Assembly (NCBI GenBank): GCA_003141815.1
Contig: PLNQ01000082.1
Span: 17,380 to 52,463, forward strand
Direction of reading: 5' to 3'
DNA: 35,084 nucleotides
Source of the DNA: Acidimicrobiaceae bacterium
GTDB taxonomy: Bacteria > Actinomycetota > Acidimicrobiia > Acidimicrobiales > RAAP-2
Below, piece after piece: positions 7,895 to 16,229 of this stretch. The notes under the pieces are model-generated. The model was not told the DNA's origin. It saw only the letters and a program-made list of their open reading frames with translations, and ran no database searches. Within the stretch, counting starts at the first letter, position 1; every line of letters begins with the position of its first letter. The position numbers and the translations under genes were made by a program.

Positions 7895-9016
7895 ATGGCG
7901 AACGACTCTAAGGGTGAGGTGAGAAGCATCAACAGAGCGTTGCGCATTGCGATGATCGCGCCTCCATATGTGGCTGTTCCGCCCGTCGGGTACGGGGGCA
8001 TCGAGCAAGTGGTCTCGGTGCTCACCGAAGGTCTGATCGCCGCGGGCCACGAGGTCACACTCTTCGCCGCACCAGGATCGGTAACGAGCGCCCGTCTGGT
8101 ACGCCCGCTCACCGCACCAATCGCGCTCGGCGACCCGACCGGCATCGCCGAAGAGATCTATTTCACGGCTGCCGCCTATCACGAGGTGCGATCATTCGAC
8201 ATCATTCACGACCACACGGGGCTGGGTCCAGTACTCGGGTCAATGCTTTCCCGGCCTCCCGTCGTGAACACCCTCCACGGTCCCTGGACTCCCCAGAGCC
8301 GCCGGATGGCGCGACTCCTGGACACACGCATCAACTTTGTGGCAATAAGCAACGCACAGCTCAATGACAACCATCAAATCAGATACGTGAGCATGGTCTA
8401 TAACGGAATCAATCTCGCCAACCATCCATTTCGCGAGGTGAAAGAGGACTTCCTCGTCTTCGTGGGACGAATCAATCGCGAAAAAAGGCCCGAGGTGGCC
8501 ATAGAGATTGCGCGCAAGGCGGGACTGCCGCTCGTGATGATCATCAAATGCAGCGAGCCCTTCGAACGTCACTATTTCGATAACGCTGTCGCTCCGCTCT
8601 TGGGAGCCGATATCACCGTTCTTGAAGAGCCAGCACAGGAAGTGAAGGTCGATATCGTCGGTCGCGCCCGCGCCCTACTATTCCCGATCGATTGGCCCGA
8701 ACCTTTCGGACTCGTTATGACCGAAGCGATGGCGTGCGGCACTCCTGTGATCGCTCGAGCGCTCGGCTCCGTCCCCGAGGTCGTCCGCCACGGGATCACT
8801 GGTTTCTGTTGTCATTCGATCGCGGAGATGGTCGAAGCCGTCGAAGAAGTGACGTCACTCGATCCACAAAACTGCCGCGAGGATATGCAACGGCGCTTTT
8901 CCGCCCCGGTACTGGTGGCGAACTACGAACGGGTGTATCGCTCAGTCCTCGCGCGAAGTCTTCGTCAAGACGATGCGTGCTCTAACGAACAGTTGCTCCT
9001 TAGCGGCACGTCGTGA
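7895..9016 (+). CDS. GT4-family glycosyltransferase
   Basis: A 373-residue GT-B fold enzyme. The N-terminal domain starts MIAPPYVAVPPVGYGGIEQVV, with the glycine-rich acceptor loop and AGHEVTLFA that mark GT4 (glycosyl transferases group 1). The C-terminal domain has FVGRINREKRPEVAIEIA and the nucleotide-sugar site PEPFGLVMTEAMACGTPVIA with the E-x7-E spacing of retaining GT4 enzymes, then GSVPEVVRHGITGF. No membrane segment, so it is cytosolic or peripheral. A GGGAGG stands just before the ATG. GT4 includes sugar-chain, glycogen and trehalose synthases as well as lipid glycosyltransferases; the neighbours favour a storage sugar, but donor and acceptor cannot be read. It is monocistronic, with a DosR-like box 80 nt upstream and a convergent gene downstream. 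Confidence 0.85.
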   Translation: MANDSKGEVRSINRALRIAMIAPPYVAVPPVGYGGIEQVVSVLTEGLIAAGHEVTLFAAPGSVTSARLVRPLTAPIALGDPTGIAEEIYFTAAAYHEVRSFDIIHDHTGLGPVLGSMLSRPPVVNTLHGPWTPQSRRMARLLDTRINFVAISNAQLNDNHQIRYVSMVYNGINLANHPFREVKEDFLVFVGRINREKRPEVAIEIARKAGLPLVMIIKCSEPFERHYFDNAVAPLLGADITVLEEPAQEVKVDIVGRARALLFPIDWPEPFGLVMTEAMACGTPVIARALGSVPEVVRHGITGFCCHSIAEMVEAVEEVTSLDPQNCREDMQRRFSAPVLVANYERVYRSVLARSLRQDDACSNEQLLLSGTS

Positions 9017-9106
9017 GTTTGTTCTAACGGAATCATCCTGAGGCACTGTTGATGATGGCCTTGAGGGGTCGAGGCCGGTGTTTGCCGCCACTAGAAGATG
9101 GAACCG

Positions 9107-11317
9107 CTAGGCGTGCGCTTCGGGCTCACCGACCGCGAGCCCGACCGTGAACGACGCCTGCGCCTCAACACTGAGATCGCATCCACCACTCGCCTCTCGA
9201 CGAATTGAAAATGACACTCGGTCCTCTCCTATAAGCAGGTCGGCAACTGAGATCGCCTCAAGCCAACTCGGAAGGTTCGGGCGCAGACGCAGCGTCCGCG
9301 AGTAGGCGTTCGGCTCAAATCCGGCGAGCACATCAACGAGTTGGATGATCGCTCCCGATGCCCACGCTTGGGGAACGTTAGCCCCAAGGTACTGAACCGG
9401 GAACGATGCGTCATCTCGTTGCAGTCCGGCAAACAGCTCCGGAAGTCGACGATTTGCAAGGCAGCTCGCGGCATCAAACATCGCTCTCGCGATGTGGTGG
9501 GCTTCTTCGTCCAAGCCGTATCGCCGTAATCCCGCGGCGATGAGCACATTGTCGTGAGGCCAGACTGATCCACACTGATAGGAGAAGGGGTTGTAGTTAG
9601 GGTGCGAGGTTGCGAGAGTTCGGATCCCCCACCCACTCCACATGTCCTGAGAAAACATTCGTTTTGCAACTCGTCGTGCCCGCTCCGGGTCGATCGCTCC
9701 ATAGGCGAGCAGGTGTCCAGCGTTGGACGCAACCGTCTCGAGCGGTCGCTTCTTGCCGTCGAGGGCGAGATAGTAGGTCCCCTCCTCCTCCCAAAAAAAC
9801 TGCTCTTCGATCTGATCTTGTAGTCGGTCCGCCTCGTCACGAAGTCGGCGAGCGGCGCGGTGTTCCCCGTATGCCTCTGCAAGAACGGTGGCCCAGGCAC
9901 GCTTCGCAGCAACCACCAGTCCTTGCAGTTCGCATGTGGCTAGCGGGAGTTCAGGCATGCTTCCGTCACCGTGAACGATCGCGTCACCGGCGTCCTTCCA
10001 GCCTTGATTGAAGTATCCGCGCTCGGAGCGAGTCTGATACTCGATGAGCCCGTCGCCATCGAGGTCACCGTGGCGCTCGATCCAACCAAGGGCCGCGTCG
10101 ACGTATGGTCGCGACACGTCGAGCTTGGCTCGGCTGCCGTGCCACGCCCACGTCTCAGCGGCGCACAGCACGTAAAGGGGGGTAGCGTCGTGGCTGCCGT
10201 AGTAGGGGACGTGGGGTATGAGTCCGAGCGTGGCGAGTTCGCCCCGGCGTAACTCGTGTTCAATCTTTCCAGGCTGCATGTCACGATCATCGTCAAACCC
10301 GGTCGCCTGGAGAACCCCGAGCGCGCGCAAGCTCCCCTCAGCGAAGCGATACGAGGCTGGAAGTGCTTGAAGAGACACGGTGAGCGCGTCGCGACCGAAC
10401 AGGGTGACGAACCAGGGAACGCCGGCCGCGGGCAACCAGTAGTCGCTCTCGCTCCCCTCCCACGAGGTTTGCTCGCCCCCCGTCCCAAGATCGAGAAAGC
10501 CGGGTTCAACATGAACTCGCATTCTGAGATTCGAGAGATCTTCAACCGCTTGGCGTATGGTCGCCGTGATCTCCGGGTCACTCGTCGCAAAGCGAGTCGC
10601 ACGGTCAGCTTCCTCTGCCTCCCGGTCCTCGCGAAAGGCATAACGCTCGCGATGACAACGCTCGTCAGTCTGAAGTACCCTTCCCGCACCGAGAATGGGT
10701 CGCCACAGCAGGCAGGTCTGCCACATCGCTCCGGGCCCGAGCCTGACGGGAAACAGTAGCGCGCCGTTCGCGTAGGTCGGTGACTCGGTAACGTGGCGCG
10801 CTTCGATTTGTATCGCCCGCGTGAATCCCTCGTGGCGAAAGCTGTTGGTCAGCCACGTCGTCTCAAAGTTCCACTCACTCCTTACGGTTCCGCGTCGCTG
10901 CAATCGCCGATCTTTAACATCAAAGACGTCGGCAAAATCGGACTCAATGCTCACCTCGATGATGAGATCGACCGCCGCCCCCGAATGGTTCGTCAGTTCG
11001 TAGTCCTCATGGACGCCTCGACCAAGCGAACGGTCCAAACGGAGATGGAGGGCGTGTTCGGGAACTATCACTCCCGCGTCATCGACGAATGGGACATTCG
11101 TGAATTCGAAGCGAGTTGATCGCGCTCCAATTTCCGCGGAATTCAAGAGTGCCGGTCGGTTTCGCCCTATTCGTAAGCGATAACCGGAGACCAGACGAGT
11201 ATCGGCAATGAAGTATCCCTCCTGTGCTCCGCTCGACAGTTCTCCGTTGGGGCTACAGACGAGAACCTCATCGTCGACGTAACTCATCAGCACTGAAGGG
11301 CCGACCCGGACTTCCAT
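9107..11317 (-). CDS. Glycogen-debranching-enzyme-like glycosidase (amylo-alpha-1,6-glucosidase family)
   Basis: A 736-residue protein. Residues about 1-220 match the N-terminal beta-sandwich of bacterial debranching-type enzymes: YFIADTRLVSGYRLRIG, then HLRLDRSLGRGVHEDYELTN. Residues about 260-700 form an (alpha/alpha)6 barrel typical of amylo-alpha-1,6-glucosidases, with GVPWFVTLFGRDALTVSLQ, PGKIEHELRRGE, SDYWLPA and GSVWPHDNVLIAAGL. Such proteins trim alpha-linked glucans, but this subfamily is poorly characterised and could act on another glucoside. The ATG at 11317 is preferred because GAGAGGG precedes it; 12 more residues are possible from 11350. It lies 144 bp downstream of hsp20 on the same strand with no promoter box of its own, so it is probably cotranscribed with hsp20 from the box at 11983. 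It converges with the glycosyltransferase. Confidence 0.8.
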   Translation of the reverse strand: MEVRVGPSVLMSYVDDEVLVCSPNGELSSGAQEGYFIADTRLVSGYRLRIGRNRPALLNSAEIGARSTRFEFTNVPFVDDAGVIVPEHALHLRLDRSLGRGVHEDYELTNHSGAAVDLIIEVSIESDFADVFDVKDRRLQRRGTVRSEWNFETTWLTNSFRHEGFTRAIQIEARHVTESPTYANGALLFPVRLGPGAMWQTCLLWRPILGAGRVLQTDERCHRERYAFREDREAEEADRATRFATSDPEITATIRQAVEDLSNLRMRVHVEPGFLDLGTGGEQTSWEGSESDYWLPAAGVPWFVTLFGRDALTVSLQALPASYRFAEGSLRALGVLQATGFDDDRDMQPGKIEHELRRGELATLGLIPHVPYYGSHDATPLYVLCAAETWAWHGSRAKLDVSRPYVDAALGWIERHGDLDGDGLIEYQTRSERGYFNQGWKDAGDAIVHGDGSMPELPLATCELQGLVVAAKRAWATVLAEAYGEHRAARRLRDEADRLQDQIEEQFFWEEEGTYYLALDGKKRPLETVASNAGHLLAYGAIDPERARRVAKRMFSQDMWSGWGIRTLATSHPNYNPFSYQCGSVWPHDNVLIAAGLRRYGLDEEAHHIARAMFDAASCLANRRLPELFAGLQRDDASFPVQYLGANVPQAWASGAIIQLVDVLAGFEPNAYSRTLRLRPNLPSWLEAISVADLLIGEDRVSFSIRREASGGCDLSVEAQASFTVGLAVGEPEAHA

Positions 11318-11461
11318 AGTCACCCTCTCGTTACGGCCGCAACTCGACATCCACTGGACTGTTTTGGCGAAATGCCCCTCACAAGAGTGCGTTAATCGCC
11401 ACGCCGCACACCCGAAGAGTAATCGGGCTCGCGCGCCATTCGGCGCACTCGACCGATGTAC

Positions 11462-11893
11462 TTAACTGCGCTTGACTTCTATGCGATGTGGCTCAGTCTC
11501 ACTGGCTTCGGCGGGAGAAGGCAGTCGAACCTCCAAAATGCCATCCTTGTACGTCGCCGTCACTTTCGACTCCTCGACGCCGCTCGGAATCGGAACAATT
11601 CGAGAGAACGACCCGTAGCGAAACTCGCTTCGATGTACATGGTGCGCATCGCTCATGTGGCTCTCCGTGCGCTGGACCCTGATCACCAATTCGTCATCGT
11701 TGACTTCGACCGTCACATCTTTTTCCGGGTCCACGCCTGGCAACTCTGCCCTTATGACCATCGTGTCGCCCTCGTGGGTTTCTTCGATCTTGAATGTTCG
11801 ACGCCATTCGCCGTCACGGAACATCTCATCAATCCACGCTCGCGACGGGCCGAATCGAATTTGAAGGTCGTTATCTCGCGTTTTAGCAAGCAT
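11462..11893 (-). CDS. Small heat-shock protein Hsp20 / alpha-crystallin family
   Basis: A 143-residue chaperone. The alpha-crystallin domain covers about residues 35-130: EGDTMVIRAELPGVDPEKDVTVEVNDDELVIRV, then FRYGSFSRIVPIPSGVEESKVTATYKDGILEVRLP. The A-x-x-x-n-G-v-L motif appears as ATYKDGILEVRLP. sHsps hold unfolding proteins without ATP. The M. tuberculosis homologue HspX is the best-known DosR-induced protein of hypoxic dormancy. The ATG follows GAGGAG closely. A near-perfect DosR-like palindrome lies 89 nt upstream. The debranching-like gene follows on the same strand. Confidence 0.92.
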   Translation of the reverse strand: MLAKTRDNDLQIRFGPSRAWIDEMFRDGEWRRTFKIEETHEGDTMVIRAELPGVDPEKDVTVEVNDDELVIRVQRTESHMSDAHHVHRSEFRYGSFSRIVPIPSGVEESKVTATYKDGILEVRLPSPAEASETEPHRIEVKRS

Positions 11894-11982
11894 GATTTTG
11901 CTCCTCTGGATAAACCGCCAGATCCCAACTGGACCATCGGGTTCCCAAATATCACGGTACCGGTGAGTCTGTTCGGGTCATA

Positions 11983-11996
11983 GGGACAGAAGTCCC
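11983..11996 (-). promoter_or_regulatory. DosR-like box upstream of hsp20
   Basis: GGGAC-AGAA-GTCCC with flanking TA and AT: a perfect palindrome in the half-sites and the best match in the window to the mycobacterial DosR motif. It lies 89 nt before the hsp20 start. Confidence 0.75.
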
Positions 11997-12531
11997 ATAT
12001 TCGATGAACACTTGAACACGGAGTGATGAGAAGTGAACGAAGTAAATCCAACCATTCCCAAGCACGTATCCGTTCCAATCGAACCTTGACACCGCGCGAG
12101 TGATTCGCGAGCGCTATCGGATTCGCGAGGCGAAACACAACGACATTCCGCGAGCGCGATACGTATTCGGGACAACGGAATGGAGAATGCACGAGAGGTA
12201 GGGGAGGCCTTCTCCCGTGCATTCTCAACCGTGTGAACCAAGAATTCGCTCTGCGTTTCCCAACCAATCGCAATCGCGCAACCAGTTCACTGGAAACAAC
12301 GCTAGGTACGCGAAGTCTCGACGCACTAGTGTCAAAGGTCCCAACTTTCGTTAACGCCTCGACGGCAGTCCAGGGGGTTTTGCCACCGGTAGCCTTCGAT
12401 TCGGCGTCGGACTGTTCGTGCGAAAGCATCAACTTCGAAAGCGCGAAGAGCTCAGATCCGACTTCACCCTGGAACCGGCAGGCGCTGAAGTTCGAACGAA
12501 CTGCACTCGACGGCGACGACGCAAGGGTTCG
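11997..12531. other. Intergenic region with hairpin and weak box
   Basis: More than 500 bp without a supported gene. Frames on both strands exist (plus 12233-12574, minus 11752-12432), but neither shows a motif and the latter runs through hsp20 in antisense. It holds a long hairpin (12183-12226) and a degenerate box-like site at 12329-12342 (GTGTC-AAAG-GTCCC, two mismatches in the left half). A noncoding transcript is possible but unproven. Confidence 0.4.
12183..12226. repeat. Stem-loop element, copy 1
   Basis: Perfect 11-bp arms GAGAATGCACG (12183-12193) and CGTGCATTCTC (12216-12226). The enclosed 22 nt contain GGGGAGGCCTTCTCC, part of which can pair further. The core closely resembles the hairpin at 14247-14271. 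No T-run follows on either strand. Confidence 0.6.
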
Positions 12532-12981
12532 TCAGGCTCCTGCCCGCGGAAATCCCTGCTCGAACGAGTCGTAATCCTCGTCTAGCCAGTCTCGTACCAA
12601 TGCCAGCACTTGATTCTCCGAGAGCGCCTCGAGATCGCTGTCGATAGCCCCCACGACCTTCGCGCCAATTTCTGGATGCTTGCGCTCCCAGTACTGCGAC
12701 AAGCGAAGCATTTGGTTGGCCTTCCCCTTGCCGTGACCGACCAACACGATGCCAGAAGCGTCCGCGACGGCTTGGCTGATCGACTCGTAGAACGTCACGT
12801 TCGTGTGATCCGAATCGTGACCGTGGTGATGTTGAGCCTGCCGAACATGCACGTGATGGGATTTCTCGCTCGGGGCGCGAATTACGCGAGGTCGACCATT
12901 AGGATCGACCCCCGTCACCCACACCAACGCTCGATCGCGTGTCAACTCAACCACCACGAGCCCTTCAGGATTGTCGCTCAT
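12532..12981 (-). CDS. Short eRF1-like protein (Rv2629/Balon-related C-terminal domain)
   Basis: A 149-residue protein starting at the ATG at 12981, with AAGGAGG five bases upstream; an ATG at 12996 is less likely. It begins with beta-strands (GLVVVELTRDRALVWVTGVD), has a His-rich linker (HHVHVRQAQHHHGHDSDH) and ends with an L7Ae/eRF1-domain-3-like unit: FYESISQAVADASGIVLVGHGKGKAN, then KVVGAIDSDLEALSENQVLALVRDWL. Such modules occur at the end of bacterial eRF1-like proteins. M. tuberculosis Rv2629, a DosR-regulon member, and the ribosome hibernation factor Balon belong to that group but are about twice this length and carry an N-terminal domain missing here. The His-rich stretch might bind metal. 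Family call is moderate; a role in ribosome dormancy is inference from context. Confidence 0.55.
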   Translation of the reverse strand: MSDNPEGLVVVELTRDRALVWVTGVDPNGRPRVIRAPSEKSHHVHVRQAQHHHGHDSDHTNVTFYESISQAVADASGIVLVGHGKGKANQMLRLSQYWERKHPEIGAKVVGAIDSDLEALSENQVLALVRDWLDEDYDSFEQGFPRAGA

Positions 12982-13352
12982 CGTTCCTCCTTGCATCTCC
13001 GCCGGCGGCTCTCACTGCGACACAACGTGCACAACGAATAACTCATGTCAGCATTCGGCCAAGTACCTCAATCGCTGAGGCACCTTCATTGTGTATCGTT
13101 CACGGGCGACACTACCGGCATGATAGAGGCAGCACCCGAACGTCACGCTATCGACGGTGGCTTCGAGACAATAGGGTCACAAGTCCCATCATCGATTGCT
13201 GCCGCCCCGTTTCGCGGTCGCGTCACGTCGACGTTCGCTCCACAACTTTTCGACACGGTGTGCATCAGTACGAGCATTTAAAGAGTCGCACCGCGAGCTC
13301 GTCACCTCTTTTTGTCATGCGACGACATGTGCTGTTGAGACTCGAGGAGATT
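12982..13352. other. Intergenic region upstream of two divergent genes
   Basis: No convincing gene; a plus-strand frame at 13045-13281 shows no motif and crosses a promoter box. This is the divergent promoter region between the eRF1-like gene (minus) and the nitroreductase (plus). Two DosR-like boxes at 13174 and 13353 are listed separately. Confidence 0.45.
13174..13187 (-). promoter_or_regulatory. DosR-like box, probably for the eRF1-like gene
   Basis: GGGTC-ACAA-GTCCC with flanking TA and AT; one mismatch in the left half. It is 192 nt from the eRF1-like start, farther than the other boxes, so the assignment to that gene is uncertain. Confidence 0.5.
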
Positions 13353-13366
13353 GGGACTCTTGCCCC
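13353..13366 (+). promoter_or_regulatory. DosR-like box upstream of the nitroreductase
   Basis: TT-GGGAC-TCTT-GCCCC-TA, 100 nt before the nitroreductase ATG. One right-half mismatch from GKCCC. Confidence 0.55.
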
Positions 13367-13466
13367 TAGTCATTCGAACCTCGCGTGTGCCACAATCATA
13401 TTCGAATTGGCCTTCTGAAAAGACCGACAGCACGTCTTTTGACGAGTCCGAACGAAGGTAAGACCC

Positions 13467-14099
13467 ATGATGACATCAATTTCTGCGCGAGCAGAGATCT
13501 TCGAAGTTCCGCGCTTTACCGGACCCGAGGTGATTGCCGATGTGTTTGAAACGATCTACCGACGTCGAGCAGTCCGCAACTACTCCAACGAGGCAGTGAG
13601 TCGAGCCGAGATCGAGGGCCTCCTCGAGGCGGCGATCATGGCGCCGAGCGCCATCAATGCTCAGCCTTGGGCATTCGTCGTACTACAAGGTCACGAGGAG
13701 CTCGCTCGATACGCGCGAGAAGGGCGAGATCTGCTCGTGAATGCCGCGGGCGGTACTGCCGACCAGACGCACGCCCCAGGATTGTTGCAGATGGTATCGG
13801 CCCCGGATTTCGAATTATTTCACGGAGCTCCTGCAGTCATCGCCATTTATGCCACCGACGCGAATGCCGTGCCCGATTGCTTTCTCGCGGCTCAGAATCT
13901 GATGTTGGCTGCGTGGGCAATGGGACTCGGAACCTGTCCGGTCGGGCTTGCTCGTCCGCTCTTTGAACTGGAACGTGTGAAGGTAGAACTGAAAATTCCC
14001 CCGAGTTGGTCACACGCACTCGCAATCGCCGTTGGACACCCGTCCGGCGAGACGCCGCCGACTCCACGTCGCGCGGCGCTCGTGGTGACGTGGCGATGA
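13467..14099 (+). CDS. Nitroreductase-family flavoprotein
   Basis: A 210-residue FMN-dependent NAD(P)H oxidoreductase. The N-terminal YRRRAVRNYSNEAVSRAEIEGLLEAA contains the FMN-phosphate-binding R-R-x-x-R motif. APSAINAQPWAFVV is the second flavin loop, and AAQNLMLAAWAMGLGTCPVG is the dimer helix. GHPSGETPP near the end is the usual last flavin-contacting loop. The natural substrate is unknown; mycobacterial relatives (Rv2032/Acg, Rv3131) are strongly DosR-induced although some have lost activity, whereas this one keeps the motifs of active enzymes. ATG at 13467 follows GAAGGT. A DosR-like box lies 100 nt upstream. It appears monocistronic, being separated from porG by 300 bp and a second box. 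Confidence 0.87.
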   Translation: MMTSISARAEIFEVPRFTGPEVIADVFETIYRRRAVRNYSNEAVSRAEIEGLLEAAIMAPSAINAQPWAFVVLQGHEELARYAREGRDLLVNAAGGTADQTHAPGLLQMVSAPDFELFHGAPAVIAIYATDANAVPDCFLAAQNLMLAAWAMGLGTCPVGLARPLFELERVKVELKIPPSWSHALAIAVGHPSGETPPTPRRAALVVTWR

Positions 14100-14312
14100 G
14101 AGTCGCACTCATTCGCACCGCGTGACCAACGTTCGCGCTGAAATTTCACTCGTTTCGGCGCGGAGAAATTTCTGTCAATGCCCCCAACCAAAGACATTGG
14201 GACGCCCCACGTCCGCGCCGGGCGGGCGAAATTAGATGAGAAAGTGCACGAAAGGGAGGCCTTTTCGTGCGGTCCCGTTGGTGTCGACGCACATTCCAAA
14301 ATCGCCACATTA
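14100..14312. other. Intergenic region upstream of the por operon
   Basis: No gene seen. It contains two copies of the self-complementary octamer GAAATTTC (14140-14147 and 14165-14172) and a stem-loop (14247-14271). Confidence 0.45.
14247..14271. repeat. Stem-loop element, copy 2
   Basis: GCACGAAA and TTTCGTGC arms enclose GGGAGGCCT. The core TGCACGARAGG, then GGGAGGCCTTYTC, then GTGC is shared with the hairpin at 12183-12226, although the outer sequence differs. It lies between the nitroreductase stop and the DosR-like box of the por operon; no T-run follows. Confidence 0.5.
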
Positions 14313-14326
14313 GGGACTAAAGCCCA
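14313..14326 (+). promoter_or_regulatory. DosR-like box upstream of the por operon
   Basis: TTA-GGGAC-TAAA-GCCCA, 72 nt before the porG start. The left half and spacer fit the mycobacterial GGGACTWWAG pattern; the right half is one base short. Confidence 0.6.
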
Positions 14327-14398
14327 TATCCAAACCGGACCTTGTTGCGGTACGTTCACTTCACGGCGCATTGTTCGCTCGCGAAAGGTATCACGACC

Positions 14399-14989
14399 AT
14401 GTTTCAGGTTCGTATTCACGGCAGAGGTGGTCAAGGGGTCGTCACGGCGGCTGAAATTCTCTCGGTCGCGGCCTTTGACGAGGGGCGCCACGCTCAAGCC
14501 TTCCCGAGCTTCGGATCTGAGCGGACCGGAGCCCCCGTGGTCTCGTTTTGTCGTATTGACGACCGCGAGATTCGAACTCGCGAGCCAGTGATGGAGCCCG
14601 ACGCTGTCATCATTCAAGATGTCACCCTGATCCATCAGGTAGATGTCTTTTCGGGTCTCTCGCATGAGGGTTATGTCCTTATAAATACGTCTCGCGGTTT
14701 TTCTGAACTCGGTTTTGGTGACTTCTTCGACAAGTATCACTCGGAGCGGCTGATGACATGCCCGGCCACCGACATCGCGCTCGAACAGATCGGTCGCCCC
14801 TTTCCCAACGCCGCTCTGCTCGGTGGGCTTGCCGCGCTCACCGGTGAGATCACGTTGGATGCGATTGACAAGGCGGTGCGCGAACACTTCGCGGGCTCCG
14901 TGGGCGAGCGAAATGCGGCAGCCGCAGCAGCTGCCTACGACTACGTGTCCTCCAAAGCGGAGGAGGTGGCTCGTGCTTCGACAAATTGA
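14399..14989 (+). CDS. porG: Pyruvate:ferredoxin oxidoreductase, gamma subunit
   Basis: A 196-residue gamma subunit. The start MFQVRIHGRGGQGVVTAAEIL has the G-R-G-G-Q-G CoA-region signature of this family, followed by AQAFPSFGSERTGAPVVSFCRI. The ATG at 14399 is preferred over 14342 because it aligns with that conserved beginning and has GAAAGGT upstream. It forms the cytoplasmic four-part enzyme with the next genes, oxidising pyruvate plus CoA to acetyl-CoA, CO2 and two reduced ferredoxin equivalents. It is the first gene of the operon, 72 nt downstream of a DosR-like box. Its end overlaps porA by 17 bases. Confidence 0.9.
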   Translation: MFQVRIHGRGGQGVVTAAEILSVAAFDEGRHAQAFPSFGSERTGAPVVSFCRIDDREIRTREPVMEPDAVIIQDVTLIHQVDVFSGLSHEGYVLINTSRGFSELGFGDFFDKYHSERLMTCPATDIALEQIGRPFPNAALLGGLAALTGEITLDAIDKAVREHFAGSVGERNAAAAAAAYDYVSSKAEEVARASTN

Positions 14990-16229
14990 GGGTTCGAGAG
15001 CAATCGCTGAGACGGTGGCCCTCTGTCGACCAGAGGTCGTGTGCGCATACCCGATCTCACCGCAGACCCACATCATCGAAGCGGTGGGCGCGATGGTAAA
15101 GGAGGGCGCGCTTGCGCCCTGTGAGTTCATCAACGTCGAGTCCGAGTTCGCGGCCATGTCGGTGGCGATCGGTGCATCGGCGACCGGCGCTCGGGCGTAC
15201 ACTGCGACGGCGAGCCAGGGACTGCTCTTTATGATGGAAGCCGTCTATAACGCGGCGGGACTCGGCTTGCCGATCGTCATGACCCTCGCCAACCGGGCCA
15301 TCGGGGCGCCGATCAACATTTGGAATGACCACAGCGACGCCATGGCCGTGCGCGATTCAGGTTGGATTCAGCTCTTCGCCGAGAGTAATCAAGAGGCGGC
15401 CGACCTTCACGTCCAGGCGTTCCTTCTCGCTGAAGAGCTCTCGGTCCCGGTCATGGTGTGCGTCGATGGCTTCATTTTGACCCACGCGGTCGAGGGCATC
15501 GACCTCCTCGAACAGTCCTTCGTCGATTCGTTCCTCCCTCCCTTCGAACCGCGTCAGGTGCTCGACACAAAAGCGCCCGTATCCATTGGTGCCCTGGTTG
15601 GACCCGACGCGTTCGAAGAGGTGCGCTACCTCGCCCACCTCCGTCAACTGGACGCACTGGAGCGAATTCCCGAGATTGCCAAAGAGTTCTTCGAGGCAAC
15701 GGGACGTGACAGCGGTGGGCTGGTACGGCCCTATCGAATAGAGGACGCCGAGGTGATCGTCGTGGCGATGGGCTCGGTCCTTGGCACCTTGAAAGACGCG
15801 GTCGATGAGCGCCGCAACCAGGGCGAGCTCGTCGGCGTGCTCGGCGTGACGTCGTTTCGTCCCTTCCCGAGCGAAGCGGTGCGCGACGCGCTCGCAAACG
15901 CTCGCCAAGTCGTCGTCCTTGAAAAGGCGTTCAGCATCGGCGCGGGTGGCGTCCTGTCAACGGACATCGCCATCGCGATGCACCGCGACGAGACCATCCT
16001 GCGTACCGTCGTCGCGGGCCTTGGAGGACGAGCCATTACCCGACGCTCCTTGGAGAAGGTACTTGAAGACGCGTCGCGCAACGAGCTTGCCTCGCTCACG
16101 TTCCTTGACCTCGACCACGAAGCGGTGGATCGCGAGCGCGCCCGCATGCGGACGACTCGACGTTCGGGCCCTTCGGCAGAAAACGTGCTGCGCGATCGCG
16201 CTGCAGTGTCCCAAAGGGCGAAACTATGA
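14973..16229 (+). CDS. porA: Pyruvate:ferredoxin oxidoreductase, alpha subunit
   Basis: A 418-residue alpha subunit. GTG at 14973 is chosen because GGAGGAGG lies just before it and the protein then starts MLRQIEGSRAIAETVALCRP, as in relatives. Family landmarks are AYPISPQTHIIEAVG, FINVESEFAAMSVAIGAS, TATASQGLLFMMEAVYNAAG, NIWNDHSDAMAVRDSGWIQ and PVMVCVDGFILTH. The N-W-D-H-x-D and DGFILTH blocks are typical of pyruvate rather than 2-oxoglutarate enzymes. This subunit completes the TPP site with PorB and contributes the CoA/pyruvate pocket. It is translationally coupled on both sides: it overlaps porG, and its stop overlaps the porB start (ATGA). Confidence 0.93.
   Translation: MLRQIEGSRAIAETVALCRPEVVCAYPISPQTHIIEAVGAMVKEGALAPCEFINVESEFAAMSVAIGASATGARAYTATASQGLLFMMEAVYNAAGLGLPIVMTLANRAIGAPINIWNDHSDAMAVRDSGWIQLFAESNQEAADLHVQAFLLAEELSVPVMVCVDGFILTHAVEGIDLLEQSFVDSFLPPFEPRQVLDTKAPVSIGALVGPDAFEEVRYLAHLRQLDALERIPEIAKEFFEATGRDSGGLVRPYRIEDAEVIVVAMGSVLGTLKDAVDERRNQGELVGVLGVTSFRPFPSEAVRDALANARQVVVLEKAFSIGAGGVLSTDIAIAMHRDETILRTVVAGLGGRAITRRSLEKVLEDASRNELASLTFLDLDHEAVDRERARMRTTRRSGPSAENVLRDRAAVSQRAKL

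Noticed and set aside
13892..15202. Long minus-strand open frame of 436 codons
   Set aside because: It runs antisense through the nitroreductase, the por promoter and porG/porA. High-GC genes commonly create such shadows and it has no domain.
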